NCBI GenBank assembly: GCA_022822665.1
Contig: JAJEAR010000005.1
Coordinates: 1 to 64,000, forward strand
Length of the DNA: 64,000 nt
DNA from: Alphaproteobacteria bacterium
GTDB taxonomy: Bacteria; Pseudomonadota; Alphaproteobacteria; Thalassobaculales; Thalassobaculaceae
Direction of reading: 5' to 3'
The translations under genes were made by a program, and so were the position numbers. The notes under the pieces are model-generated. The model did not search any database. It had not been told where the DNA came from and worked only from the letters and a program-made list of their open reading frames with translations. Shown piece after piece: positions 45,551 to 54,600 of the stretch; the first letter of the stretch is position 1; each line of letters opens with the position of its first letter.

Positions 45551-46330
45551 ATGAATTCACAGCGTGAAACGGCACTGGTGACCGGCGCCGGCAGCGGCAT
45601 CGGCCAGGCGGTCGCCACCGCGATGGCGGCGGCGGGGCGCAACGTGGCCTGTGCCGACATCAACGGGGATGCGGCGCGGACCGTCGCCGACATGGTGCGC
45701 CAGCACGGCGTCGATGCGATGGCGCTTGAGGCCGACGTCGGGGATGTCGCGGCCATCAACGCGATGATCGATGCCGCGGTCGAACAGTTCGGATCGCTGG
45801 ACGTCATCGTCAACAACGCCGGTGTCACCCGTGCCGCCTGGATCATGGACCTGACCGAGGAGGACTGGGACTGGATGCACCGGGTCAACGCCAAGGGTGT
45901 CTTCTTCTGCCTGCAGGGTGCGGCCCGGCAGATGATTGCCCAGGGCGGCGGCCGCATCATCAACATTGCCTCGATCGCCGGTCGCGGCTTCGCCGGCACG
46001 TCGAATGCCGCATACGCCGCGAGCAAGGGCGCGGTCATCAGCCTGACCAAGACCGCCGCACAGCAGCTGGGCGGGCACGGGATAACCGTGAACTCGGTGT
46101 GCCCCGGCGTGACGATGACGCCGATCGTCGAGGGGATCGTGAACACCCGCGCCGCCGAACGCGGGGTCTCACGCGAGGAGATGGTCAAGGCCTTCACCCG
46201 CGACATCCCGATCCAGCGTGCGAACGACCCCGAGGACATCGCGGCACTCGCCGTGTTCCTCGCCTCGCCCGGTGCGCGGAACATTACCGGCCAGTGCTAC
46301 AATGTCGACGGCGGGCTGGTCCCGAGCTGA
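45551..46330 (+). CDS. SDR-family oxidoreductase (FabG-like)
   Basis: This 259-aa classical SDR has TGAGSGIGQAVATAMAAAGR, NNAGVTRAAWIMD, and the active site NIASIAGRGFAGTSNAAYAA with the SK that follows. The end is VDGGLVPS. It resembles 3-oxoacyl reductase or sugar dehydrogenases. It is 70 bases after another SDR and probably co-transcribed. Its stop abuts the stop of the convergent methyltransferase gene. Confidence 0.9.
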   Translation: MNSQRETALVTGAGSGIGQAVATAMAAAGRNVACADINGDAARTVADMVRQHGVDAMALEADVGDVAAINAMIDAAVEQFGSLDVIVNNAGVTRAAWIMDLTEEDWDWMHRVNAKGVFFCLQGAARQMIAQGGGRIINIASIAGRGFAGTSNAAYAASKGAVISLTKTAAQQLGGHGITVNSVCPGVTMTPIVEGIVNTRAAERGVSREEMVKAFTRDIPIQRANDPEDIAALAVFLASPGARNITGQCYNVDGGLVPS

Positions 46331-47668
46331 TCACCGCAGTGACGGGGTGGCGCCGGCCGGGCGCCACCCCACCGCGCAGTGCAGCGGGTTGGCCTGGAAC
46401 AGCAATCCGGCTTCCGCCGCCTCCCGGCAGGCGTGATCCCAGGTCTTCCGGTCCGCCTGGTCGAGCGCCGAGCGGACATGTGCCGCACGATACTTCCACA
46501 TTGGGCCGTCCGGCCGGTCGAAACCGAGCAGGTAGGGAAACCCGCGGACCCGCTCGAGGCCCGCGGCCGCCATGCGCCGGTACAGCGACCGGTCCGCGAT
46601 CGAGCCCGGCGAACGCGACTGGGGCTGCATCGATGCCACCGCCGCGATGTGATCCGGCAGATCGAGGTTCCACCACTGCACCATGTCGATTGCACGCACC
46701 GCCACCCCGACCGGCGCGCCGGGCCGGGCGACGCGCACCATCTCGGCGAGCGCCGCGTCGCCATCGCACTCCTCGAGCACGGTGACCGAGTAGACGGCGT
46801 CGAACGCGGCGTCGGGCAGCGGCAGGTCGGTCGCGTCGCCGGATGCGAGCGACAGCGATCCGGGCCCGGCATTCCCGATACTGACCCGTTGCGAACGGGC
46901 AATAGCGGCCGCTTCCCGCAACAGGTAGCCGTTGAGGTCGACCCCGGTGATCTCGATGTCCGGGCGCGTGCGCAGCAGCGACCGGCCCAGTGCGGCGGTG
47001 CCGCATCCGACCTCGAGAACCCGGGCGTCGGATGGGATCGCCATGCGGCGCAGCAGCACCGAGAACATGTCCTGGTAACCGGCGAGGCCGGCCCGGTCCT
47101 CGAGCATGGCGGCACCGCCGACATGCGGACCGCCGAGCGAGATCACCGTGAAGTGCCGCGACAGCCGGTCGATGACAGGGTCCCATTGCGAGGCGGCGAG
47201 GAAGAACGGGAACAGCAGCAGCGCCGGTCCGCTGCCGCTGCAGCGCCAGTCGAGACCCGCCGTCGTGCCGGAAGCGGGCAGCGGGGGGCAGGCGGGGGAC
47301 GCAAGGTGTGTGAAGAACGCCTGTAGTCCGCCGCATAGCTCGTCGGGGCGGTCGGCGGCCACGTCCGACCAGGCGGTGGTGGCATAGTCCGTCACGAGGT
47401 GCTGCCGGCATCGGGCAAGTGCCATTGCCGCGCGCGCAGCGGCCTCGGCCGGGACGCCGCTGTCGCCGGTGATCACGAGGAGCCTGTCGGCGAGGGCGCG
47501 GAAGGCGTCGGGTTCGATACGGCTTGCGACCACCAGGGCAAGGCCGCCGACGCGGTGCGGCTGCGCCAGGCAGAAGTCGGCAATGTCTCCGGGCATCTGG
47601 GTCGCGATGAAGACCCGGTCCAGACCGAGCCGGTCGAGCAATGCCGCAATGCGCTCTGCGACGGTCAC
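46331..47668 (-). CDS. Methyltransferase with truncated alpha/beta-hydrolase-like N-terminus
   Basis: The C-terminal 260 residues are a class I methyltransferase: VLEVGCGTAALGRSLL (motif I), GVDLNGYLL, LPLPDAAFDAVYSVTVLEEC. Before it are two hydrolase-like pieces: TVAERIAALLDRLGLDRVFI, the helix and nucleophile-elbow region of an alpha/beta hydrolase with no GxSxG (IATQMPG), and GSGPALLLFPFFLAASQWD, a second hydrolase-like start. The first hydrolase lacks its first half. GTG 47668 is the most upstream reasonable start; the in-frame sequence beyond is low-quality and meets a hairpin at 47729. The gene is probably 5'-truncated. Confidence 0.6.
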   Translation of the reverse strand: MTVAERIAALLDRLGLDRVFIATQMPGDIADFCLAQPHRVGGLALVVASRIEPDAFRALADRLLVITGDSGVPAEAAARAAMALARCRQHLVTDYATTAWSDVAADRPDELCGGLQAFFTHLASPACPPLPASGTTAGLDWRCSGSGPALLLFPFFLAASQWDPVIDRLSRHFTVISLGGPHVGGAAMLEDRAGLAGYQDMFSVLLRRMAIPSDARVLEVGCGTAALGRSLLRTRPDIEITGVDLNGYLLREAAAIARSQRVSIGNAGPGSLSLASGDATDLPLPDAAFDAVYSVTVLEECDGDAALAEMVRVARPGAPVGVAVRAIDMVQWWNLDLPDHIAAVASMQPQSRSPGSIADRSLYRRMAAAGLERVRGFPYLLGFDRPDGPMWKYRAAHVRSALDQADRKTWDHACREAAEAGLLFQANPLHCAVGWRPAGATPSLR

Positions 47669-48213
47669 GGCGCGAAGGCGCGGGCGCACATCCCGGTGCC
47701 CCCGCGCGGCGGCGCTCCGCCGGCCGGTCCCTGCCCGAAGGGACAGGGTGCGGAGCACCGAACCTGGAAAACGGCGCGGCGAGGACCCGCGAATGCCGCG
47801 TCTCCGTCGAGCCCGCCACGCATCCGGGTGTCGTGCTTCGCAAGGGCGACCCCGTTCACCGCGCCTCCGGCGACCCGGTGGCCGGAGAGCCACGCCCGGC
47901 ATGCCCGACGGCAGGGCGGCTGGTTCCCTGCGGAGAACTCCGGCCGGTCGACACGCCGGACCGAACCGCCATCATCGCCGACCGGGAATCCGGCTTCCGC
48001 CCCGACCACGGGGAACGAGGTCCGGGCTCTGGCGGCATGGTTCATGTCGTGCCTCCATCGCGCGAATTGCGAGCGGGACCGCCAGCGTACACCACCGCCC
48101 GCACCTTCGATTCCAATTGCCTGATAATACGTGATTGTATCACTCGGCAAGCGTTGCTGTGCGGCGGGTTTTCCCCGCTCCCGCTTCCCCAGCCGCAACT
48201 GCCCTTCGAGAGC
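47669..48213. other. Gene-poor region at the edge of the mobile island
   Basis: About 545 bases hold no credible gene. They contain a hairpin similar to IS200/IS605 ends and an AT-rich patch at about 48118-48142, with TGATA and TATCA arms, just before the integrase stub. I see this as the left junction of the mobile-element region. Confidence 0.4.
47729..47748. repeat. GC-rich hairpin resembling an IS200/IS605 end
   Basis: CCCTGCCC, GAA, then GGGACAGGG folds into a stem with one bulged base. Its design resembles the hairpin at 12347-12366 read on the other strand. It lies where the methyltransferase gene loses its N-terminal coding sequence, as expected if a small element inserted there. Confidence 0.3.
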
Positions 48214-48366
48214 ATGGTCATGTCCAGGGCCATTATGACCGACGCCCGTGTCACGTCGTTGCGGCCGCGCGGGGCCGCTTACGACATTCGTGACGGCACT
48301 CTGAGAGTCTTCTGGGTCCGGGTGTTCCCTTCGGGCCGCAAGCGGTATTTCGTCTGCTGTGCCTGA
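48214..48366 (+). pseudogene. N-terminal stub of a tyrosine integrase
   Basis: The frame reads MTDARVTSLRPRGAAYDIRD followed by LRVFWVRVFPSGRKRYFV, the arm-DNA-binding start (DUF4102 type) of phage and island integrases. It stops after about 50 residues; the SAM-like and catalytic domains are missing. It marks a former integration event. No tRNA gene is visible beside it. Confidence 0.7.
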
Positions 48367-48520
48367 GTCGCAATTCGGCGAAGGGAGCAAGGTGCGAGTA
48401 GCAACACCGAACCGGTGCACTCCGGGCAACCTTGCGCACCATGAACGCATGCTGCGCGGCCGACCTGTTTTTGAAGCTCGAAAGAGCTTCAATGATGGAC
48501 TAAACATAGGTCGCCATGGT

Positions 48521-49000
48521 TTAGGTTTCGTCGTCGGGGTGCCCGTTGGACGGTGCTTTTCCGCGCCCTGTGAGTCTTGGTTGTGGTTCCCTACTTCGAC
48601 AGGACGAATACCGAGTGTCGGAAGACGAACAGGGCCGGTCAACGTTTCGTCTAGCTACTGCTTGAGCGACTTTGATGGCGTTCTCTTGCGCTTGGTGCCT
48701 TCCTACCCATAGGTCGGTCCAATGGAAGTTCCCTCGAAGGTTGGCGCGGGTCAGGATTCGCGAAACGGAGTCTTGCGCCGGTCAGGTCGGTATTGGGGAA
48801 AACCCGCAGCGGTCAAATTAGCTTCTTCAAGGTTGGTATCGGCAATTCTTGAAGGCGTCGTGGTATCTCGGAACTTGCATTCCCAAGCCTGTACACCGGA
48901 AAAATCCGCATCCATCGCTCATGGTTGCTCCGGACAAGTCGGCATGTTCAAGACAGGCGCTCGGGGGCATTCGACATGCCCGGGTGCGGGTGATGGAACA
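48521..49000 (-). pseudogene. Pentapeptide-repeat protein remnant, frameshifted
   Basis: Read on the minus strand, A(D/N)LxG-type repeats appear in order but in different frames: HADLSGATMSD, then ADFSGVQAWECKFRDTT, IADTNLEEANLTAAGF, then TDLTGARLRFAN, then LTRANLRGNFHWTDLW. The final frame runs to a stop at 48521. At least three frameshifts break it. Such proteins fold as right-handed beta helices. It is a decayed accessory gene in the mobile region. Confidence 0.55.
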
Positions 49001-49163
49001 GCTCGGTCCCTTGGCAACAACGGACCGTACGGAGCCTTGCCTCCCGCAGCGCCCCGGTCACGCGGGCAAGAAGCTGACGGAACGGCTCAACGAACGGCGG
49101 TTTCACCAGATTACAACCTCGCCTGCCCAGTGGTCAGGGACCATTGCCAAGAGAAAAAGGTAC

Positions 49164-49523
49164 TTGCGAAACACCATTCTTGAATTCGGTGCCATGTTCG
49201 GGTTGATGCTACCCCTGCAGCAGGCTGCGGCTCATGGAAGAGGACTCGACAGTTCCAGCTGTCACAATGAAACCGCAACTGGGGGCTACCATTGCCATAC
49301 GGAAAAAAAGAGACGTAACTGCCCAGGTTTGAGTCCGCCGAGAAGTTGGCGGTGGTGTGATACTGGATCAGGTGGAGTCAACATTTCAAAGTTGGGGTTT
49401 CGGGATCAATTGCCTGGGATCGGGGAGGCCAAGGTTTCGAGGACGTTCCAGTCCTGCTTTCGTGCGATGGCGATGACGGACCGCAGGTTGGCGAAGTCGC
49501 GGGCACCTTGCATCGAGCGGTAG
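49164..49523 (+). CDS. Small secreted YHYH-type protein
   Basis: A TTG at 49164 with AAAAAGG just upstream starts a signal-peptide-like stretch (FGAMFGLMLPLQQAAAHG). It is followed by LDSSSCHNETATGGYHCHTE, the CHNxxxxGxYHCH signature of small secreted YHYH-domain proteins, probably metal-binding. After about residue 55 the frame runs into sequence antisense to the IS66 remnant, so the natural C-terminus was replaced. Only the first 55 residues are likely genuine. Confidence 0.4.
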   Translation: MRNTILEFGAMFGLMLPLQQAAAHGRGLDSSSCHNETATGGYHCHTEKKRRNCPGLSPPRSWRWCDTGSGGVNISKLGFRDQLPGIGEAKVSRTFQSCFRAMAMTDRRLAKSRAPCIER

Positions 49524-50839
49524 CAGCCTGAGATTTTCTCTCGCAGCTTGCCCATTCTCGAATCTATCTCCGCCTTGTTGTTCTCGAGAACGGAGTTCGT
49601 GGGTCAGTCAGGAAGCGCAGGCAGCCTTCCTTGTACTTCTGGAGCCGGAGCGCGAGGTTGTGACCGATGCGGTGCTTTTTTGCGTCCGCGCATTCCGGTC
49701 TGGAGCGGCGGCATCTGTTCGTGAGAGGCGATGGCGCGCTTGAGGATGCGGTCCCAGGCTCGCGAGATGACGGCCATCAGCGAGGCGGGCACGTCGCGAT
49801 CATTCTTCCGCGCAAAGCGGGAAGCCCTGTTGGCGCGGGTAAGCAGCCGGTGCATGCTCGTTGACCAGTCTTCCTTCTCGATCTCGATCAGGACCTGGAG
49901 CTCACGCAGATGATGGGCGTTGCAGGCCCCGTGGCGCACGCCTTCGAGAGCGAAGTAGGTAGCGTAGTCGTCATGGATGACGATGCCGGTGAGTTCCTCG
50001 TCGATATGGCTGCGCCCGGGGGCGATGCGCAGCATGGTCAGAACCGGGGTGCACAGCACATGGAGCCAATGGGTCCGGGCGGCGATGCGCATGCCGGTCT
50101 CATCGAGGTGTTTGACCGGGGCTTCGGTGCGGATGACCTCTGCGACACGATCGAGGAAGCCCTCGAAGCGCCGGGCGGTTCGCCGGCTCATGGCAACGAT
50201 GTTGGCGGTTGAGATCCTGCCCGAGAAGAGGTCGCTCATGACCTCGGCGACGCGGTTCTCGGGAATGAACTGCGCGTGCAACAGGCAGGTCACCCACGCG
50301 GTGATGCGCGGCCCGTACTGGACCGGGGCGCTCACGCCGTGCGGGAAGGCGGCAGTCGTCACCGTGCCGCAGGCGGTGCAGAGGCAGCGATGGCCGCGAT
50401 GCTCGGTGACCTCGAGGGGCTGCGGCTCGGGCAACTCGAAGACCTGTCGGCAGACCGGGTCCGCGTGACGGTCGGCGTCTGACAGCGGCGCGCCGCAGCC
50501 TGCACAGGCGCAGGGGTCATGATCGACGACGTGGTCGGGCGTCGCGGTTCGCTCCAGAGTGGTTCCCTTGTGGCCGGGCTGGCCGCCACTGGGTCTGTTG
50601 GACGTGCCACGCTGGCTCCGGGTTCGCCTCTCCCGGGTTGTGCTCTTCTTCTTCAGACCATCGCTGGCCGGCGGCCTGGAACTGGTGGTGCTGTCGAGCG
50701 CGGCGCGGCGCTCGAGTTCGGCGTTCCGTTCGCGCAAGCGGGCATTCTCCCGCTCCAGCGCATCATTCTCCTTGACCAGTGCTGCGGTCAGACGCAGCAG
50801 GCTCTGGCCCCATTCCCGGATCGCCTTGATGGCGGTCAT
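49406..50839 (-). pseudogene. IS66-family transposase (TnpC), two frameshifts
   Basis: The main frame from ATG 50839 encodes an N-terminal leucine-rich coiled coil (LERENARLRERNAELERR), the GQPGHKGTTLER linker and CACAGCGAPL zinc finger of IS66 TnpC, then the DDE core (KHLDETGMRIAARTHWLHV, IVIHDDYATYFALEGVRHG). At about 49680 the frame shifts: HRIGHNLALRLQKYKEGCLR continues in a second frame. ENNKAEIDSRMGKLREKISG follows in a third, starting near 49595 and ending at 49406. The transposase is therefore dead. Confidence 0.85.
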
Positions 50840-50925
50840 CGCGAAGGAGTCTGGGGTGAAAAGGTCCTGCAGGCACGAGAAGGCCACGCCGTGGGCGTCA
50901 AGATCCGCGTGCCAGCGCGATACCG

Positions 50926-51135
50926 TCACGGGTCCTCGGCCTCGACGGCCATGATCGCGGCCAGCACCGCCAGGCGTTCGCCCGCCGGCAGAGCCTCGTA
51001 GCGCCGGACCCAGTTGGCCGCCTTGCGCTTGATGCGCTGGCGGTCGGTGAAGGTGCGGCCCGCACAGCTCGCCCAGTGCACCCGATCGGGCGCGAAGTTG
51101 AACCACACGACCTCGGTCTGCACCTGGGCCTGCAA
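50926..51135 (-). pseudogene. C-terminal remnant, possibly of a D12-class DNA adenine methylase
   Basis: The frame reads VQTEVVWFNFAPDRVHWASC, AGRTFTDRQRIKRKAANWVR and ALPAGERLAVLAAIMAVEAE. I associate these with the C-terminal extension of phage-type D12 adenine methylases, but from memory only. The N-terminal catalytic part (DPPY) is absent. It is sandwiched between the two IS66-type pieces, so it is an island relic. Confidence 0.4.
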
Positions 51136-51436
51136 GACGAACCCAGCGACGCAGGCTGTCCAGGGAAATGCAGTTAAGACGTGCCACCGTTGTCAGGCAA
51201 ACACCCGGTTGTTGGCGCTCAGCGACGATCCGCGTCCCCGCTTTCTTCGACACCTGTCGTCGAGGGAGACCGAGCCTGTTCGCCTCGGTAAGCGACATTC
51301 CGTCGTCGAGGCACAGCGCCCTCTTGGCAGCCTGTACCAGCCAGTCATCCATCGCGCCCGCTCCATCAGCAGCTTCTGTGAGGAGGCGGAAGTGAGCGGC
51401 AAGTTCCGTGGCGATGGAAGGGCGGGGCGCCCGCAC
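51136..51436 (-). pseudogene. IS66 accessory (TnpA-like) HTH remnant
   Basis: On the minus strand the frame from 51436 contains CLDDGMSLTEANRLGLPRRQ and GTRIVAERQQPGVCLTTVAR followed by LNCISLDSLRRWVRLAG, the helix-turn-helix layout of IS66 orfA/TnpA. It is cut at its C-terminus by the neighbouring methylase-like relic. It is probably the upstream orf of an IS66 copy, separated from tnpC by a rearrangement. Confidence 0.5.
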
Positions 51437-51600
51437 CGTTTACGCTCCGCATCGGGCGCCCGGAAAAATTCATGAGAAAAACACCTATTAATTGCAAGTA
51501 TTCACACAAAAAACATTCAAATTCTGTTATAGTCGACTTCGGCGGTGCAGTTGCACCCGGCCGTTTCCGGGGGGAGCGGCTTCGCCCGGAGGAAGATTCG

Positions 51601-54600
51601 ATGTTTCGTTCCCGCTTCTTTCACGCCCCGACTTCCGTTCCCGCCCGTCCGGCGCGCGCCCGGCGCTTGCTGAAACGGCTCGCGGCTGCGCTGGCGCTGG
51701 CGCTGGCGGTCGCGGCGCCGCAGGGCGCTGCGGCGCAGGAGAGCGGGGACCTGCGCCTCGCCGGGTCCGGCGGCGAGAGCGGGAAGGGGCGCGTCGAGAT
51801 CTATTATGACGGCGAGTGGGGCATGGTGTGCGACGACTATTGGGGCATGAAGGACGCCAGGGTCGCCTGCCGGCAGCTTGGCTTCGACGGCGCCGAGGAG
51901 GCCATCGTGAAACTCGGCGGCAGATCCGACCTCCGGTTCTGGCTGGACAACGTGCAGTGCAGCGGCAACGAGAACAGACTCGGGGACTGCCCCCGCGAGT
52001 ACAATATTCCCTGGGGGTCTGACAATTGCTCGCCCGTTAGTGAGGCCGCCGGCGTGCGCTGCATCACCAGCCCCGGCGTGTACACGAGCCGCACATCGTT
52101 CACGGTGACCGAAGACAGCGCGGGGACGAGCTACGCGGTGCAGTTGCGCAAGCAGCCGAGCGGGAGCGTGACGGTGACGCCCGTGGACGCGAGCGGCGCG
52201 ATCACGTTCAGCCCCGTGTCTCTCACCTTCACGCAGTCCAACTGGTCCGAGCCCCAGAGCGTCACGGTGACGGCGGTCGACGACGACGCCTATGACGACC
52301 ACGACGTGACCGTGACCCACACCGTGGCCGGCGCCGACTATGACGGGATCGACGCGCCGTCGATCACCGTGACGGTGCACGACCCGGACACCCGCGCGGT
52401 CGAGGTGTCGCCGACATCGCTGACGGTGGTTGAAGACGAGCCGGCGGAGAGCTACACCGTCCGCCTTCTCGGCGAGCCGAGCGGCGATGTTACGGTGACG
52501 CCCGCGACCGCGAGCGGCGCGATCACGCTCAGCCCCGTGTCTCTCACCTTCACGCAGTCCAACTGGTCCGAGCCCCAGAGCGTCACGGTGACGGCAGTTG
52601 ACGACGACGCCTATGACGACCACGACGCGACCGTGACTCACACCGTGGCCGGCGCCGACTACGCCGGGATTGTTGTACCGTCGGTCGCGGTGACGGTGCT
52701 GGACGACGATCCCGTCCTGACGGGCGCGCCGGACGCGCTCTCGTTCGACGAGGGCGCTACCGGAACGAAGACCTACGACCTGAGGCTCGCCCGTCGGCCG
52801 GTCAGGACCGCCGAGGTGGATATCGAGGCGGGTCCGCATCTCTCCGTCCATCCCGATACCGTCCGGTTCACGACTTTGAACTGGAACACGGGGTGGACGA
52901 TCACCGTGAGGCAGACCTCAGGGCAGGACAACGACGCGGTGGACGAGACGACGCAGATCAGGCACCTAATCGACGGAATAGAGCAGTCCGACCAGACCGT
53001 CGCGGTGACGATCGTCGACGACGATCCAGCGATCCTGACGGGACCGCCGAGCATGGACACGGTGTGGTGGGGCACCTTCCAGGCGGGCAGCAATGGCGGG
53101 GCGTCGTTCGGGTACATGTCCGATCTCGGCGTCGGCTACCTGTCAGACACCGGGTTCGACTATGACGGGGCGACGCGCGAGGTAGTGGCGATCTACCTGC
53201 TGCCGGGCGGGTCGCTGAACGTTTGGCTGGAGATGGGCGCGGCCGACGCGCTGCCCGGCACGATGACACTGCACTTGGGCGGCGACGCGCTGCAGCTCTC
53301 CGACGCGCTGCACACCGAGCACGCCGCGACCGGGTCCACCCCGGCGTTCCACTGGTACAAGTGGACGCAGCACGGCATTGATTGGGACGCGGACGAGGCG
53401 ATGGGAATCTGGCTCACGGGTCCGGTGGCGGCGAGCCTGCCCGGGGCGCCGACGGGCCTGACAGCGACGCCGGTGGCCGGGGGCGTGAAGCTCGACTGGG
53501 AGGCGCCGTCGGACGATGGCGGCTCGGCGATTTCGGGCTACCAGTTCCAGGCGCATGACGGAACGAACAGTTCACGGTTCTGGTGGCCGACGGGGAGCGC
53601 GGCGACGACGCACACGGATACGGTGCTGTCCAGCGCGAAGTCCTATGTATTCCGGGTTCGCGCGGTGAACGCCATGGGCAACGGGGCGGAGTCGGCGCCG
53701 AGCGCTTCGGTGAGCCCGCTGCCGGTGAACCATGCGCCGTCGGGCGCGCCGCGGGTTGTGGGCCGGGCGGCGCCGGGGGCGAAGCTCAAGACCAAGATGG
53801 CGACGGTCGACGATGCGAACGGGATGGAGAAGGCAGAGTTCCAGTATCAGTGGATGCAAAGCCCGGGCCCGGGGTCTTCGCCCTCGAGCCGGGGTGCGCG
53901 CAGCGAAGTGCGCAGCGGTGCGCAGCCGATCCCCGGAGCGACGGACAAGACGTACCAGGTGCGGGCGCGGGACCTCGGGACCTATGTGATGGTGCGCGTG
54001 ACATACACCGACGACAACGGCTTCACCGAGACGCTGGAGAGCGAGCCGCGACTGCTTGAGGAAACGCTGCTCACGGGCTGGCTGAACGCCCTGCCGGCCG
54101 AGCATGACGGGTCGAGCGCGTTCAAGCCGCGGCTGTGGCTGAGCGAGGCGCTCGGAGCGGGGGCGGCGCTGCCGGCGGCGGAGAGCTTCACGGTGAGCGG
54201 CGGCACGGTCGGGGCGGTTCGCCGCATCGGGCGCAACAGCCGGCAATGGGAGGTGACGATCGCGCCTTCGGGCGACGCTGCGGTGGTGATTTCGGTGCCG
54301 GTGCGCAGCGACTGTGCCGCCGCCGGGGCGATCTGCGCCGGGGACGGCCGGGCGCTGTCGAACGCCATCGAGCACACCGTGCCGGGCCCGGTTTCGGTTT
54401 CGGTTGCGGACGCGCGGGTGCATGAGGGAGTGGACGAGGCGATGCGCTTCGTCGCGATGCTGAGCCGGGCGGTGAACCGGACTGTGAGCGTCGATTATGC
54501 GACGGCGGACGGGACCGCGCATGCGGGCTTGGACTACGAGGCGGCGAGCGGGACGCTGTCGTTCGCGCCGGGCGAGTCGGAGCGGGTCGTGGCGGTGGCG

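Noticed and set aside
47749..48213. TnpB gene next to the hairpin
   Set aside because: Frames on both strands lack the RuvC and zinc-finger motifs, so only a hairpin-like end is supported.
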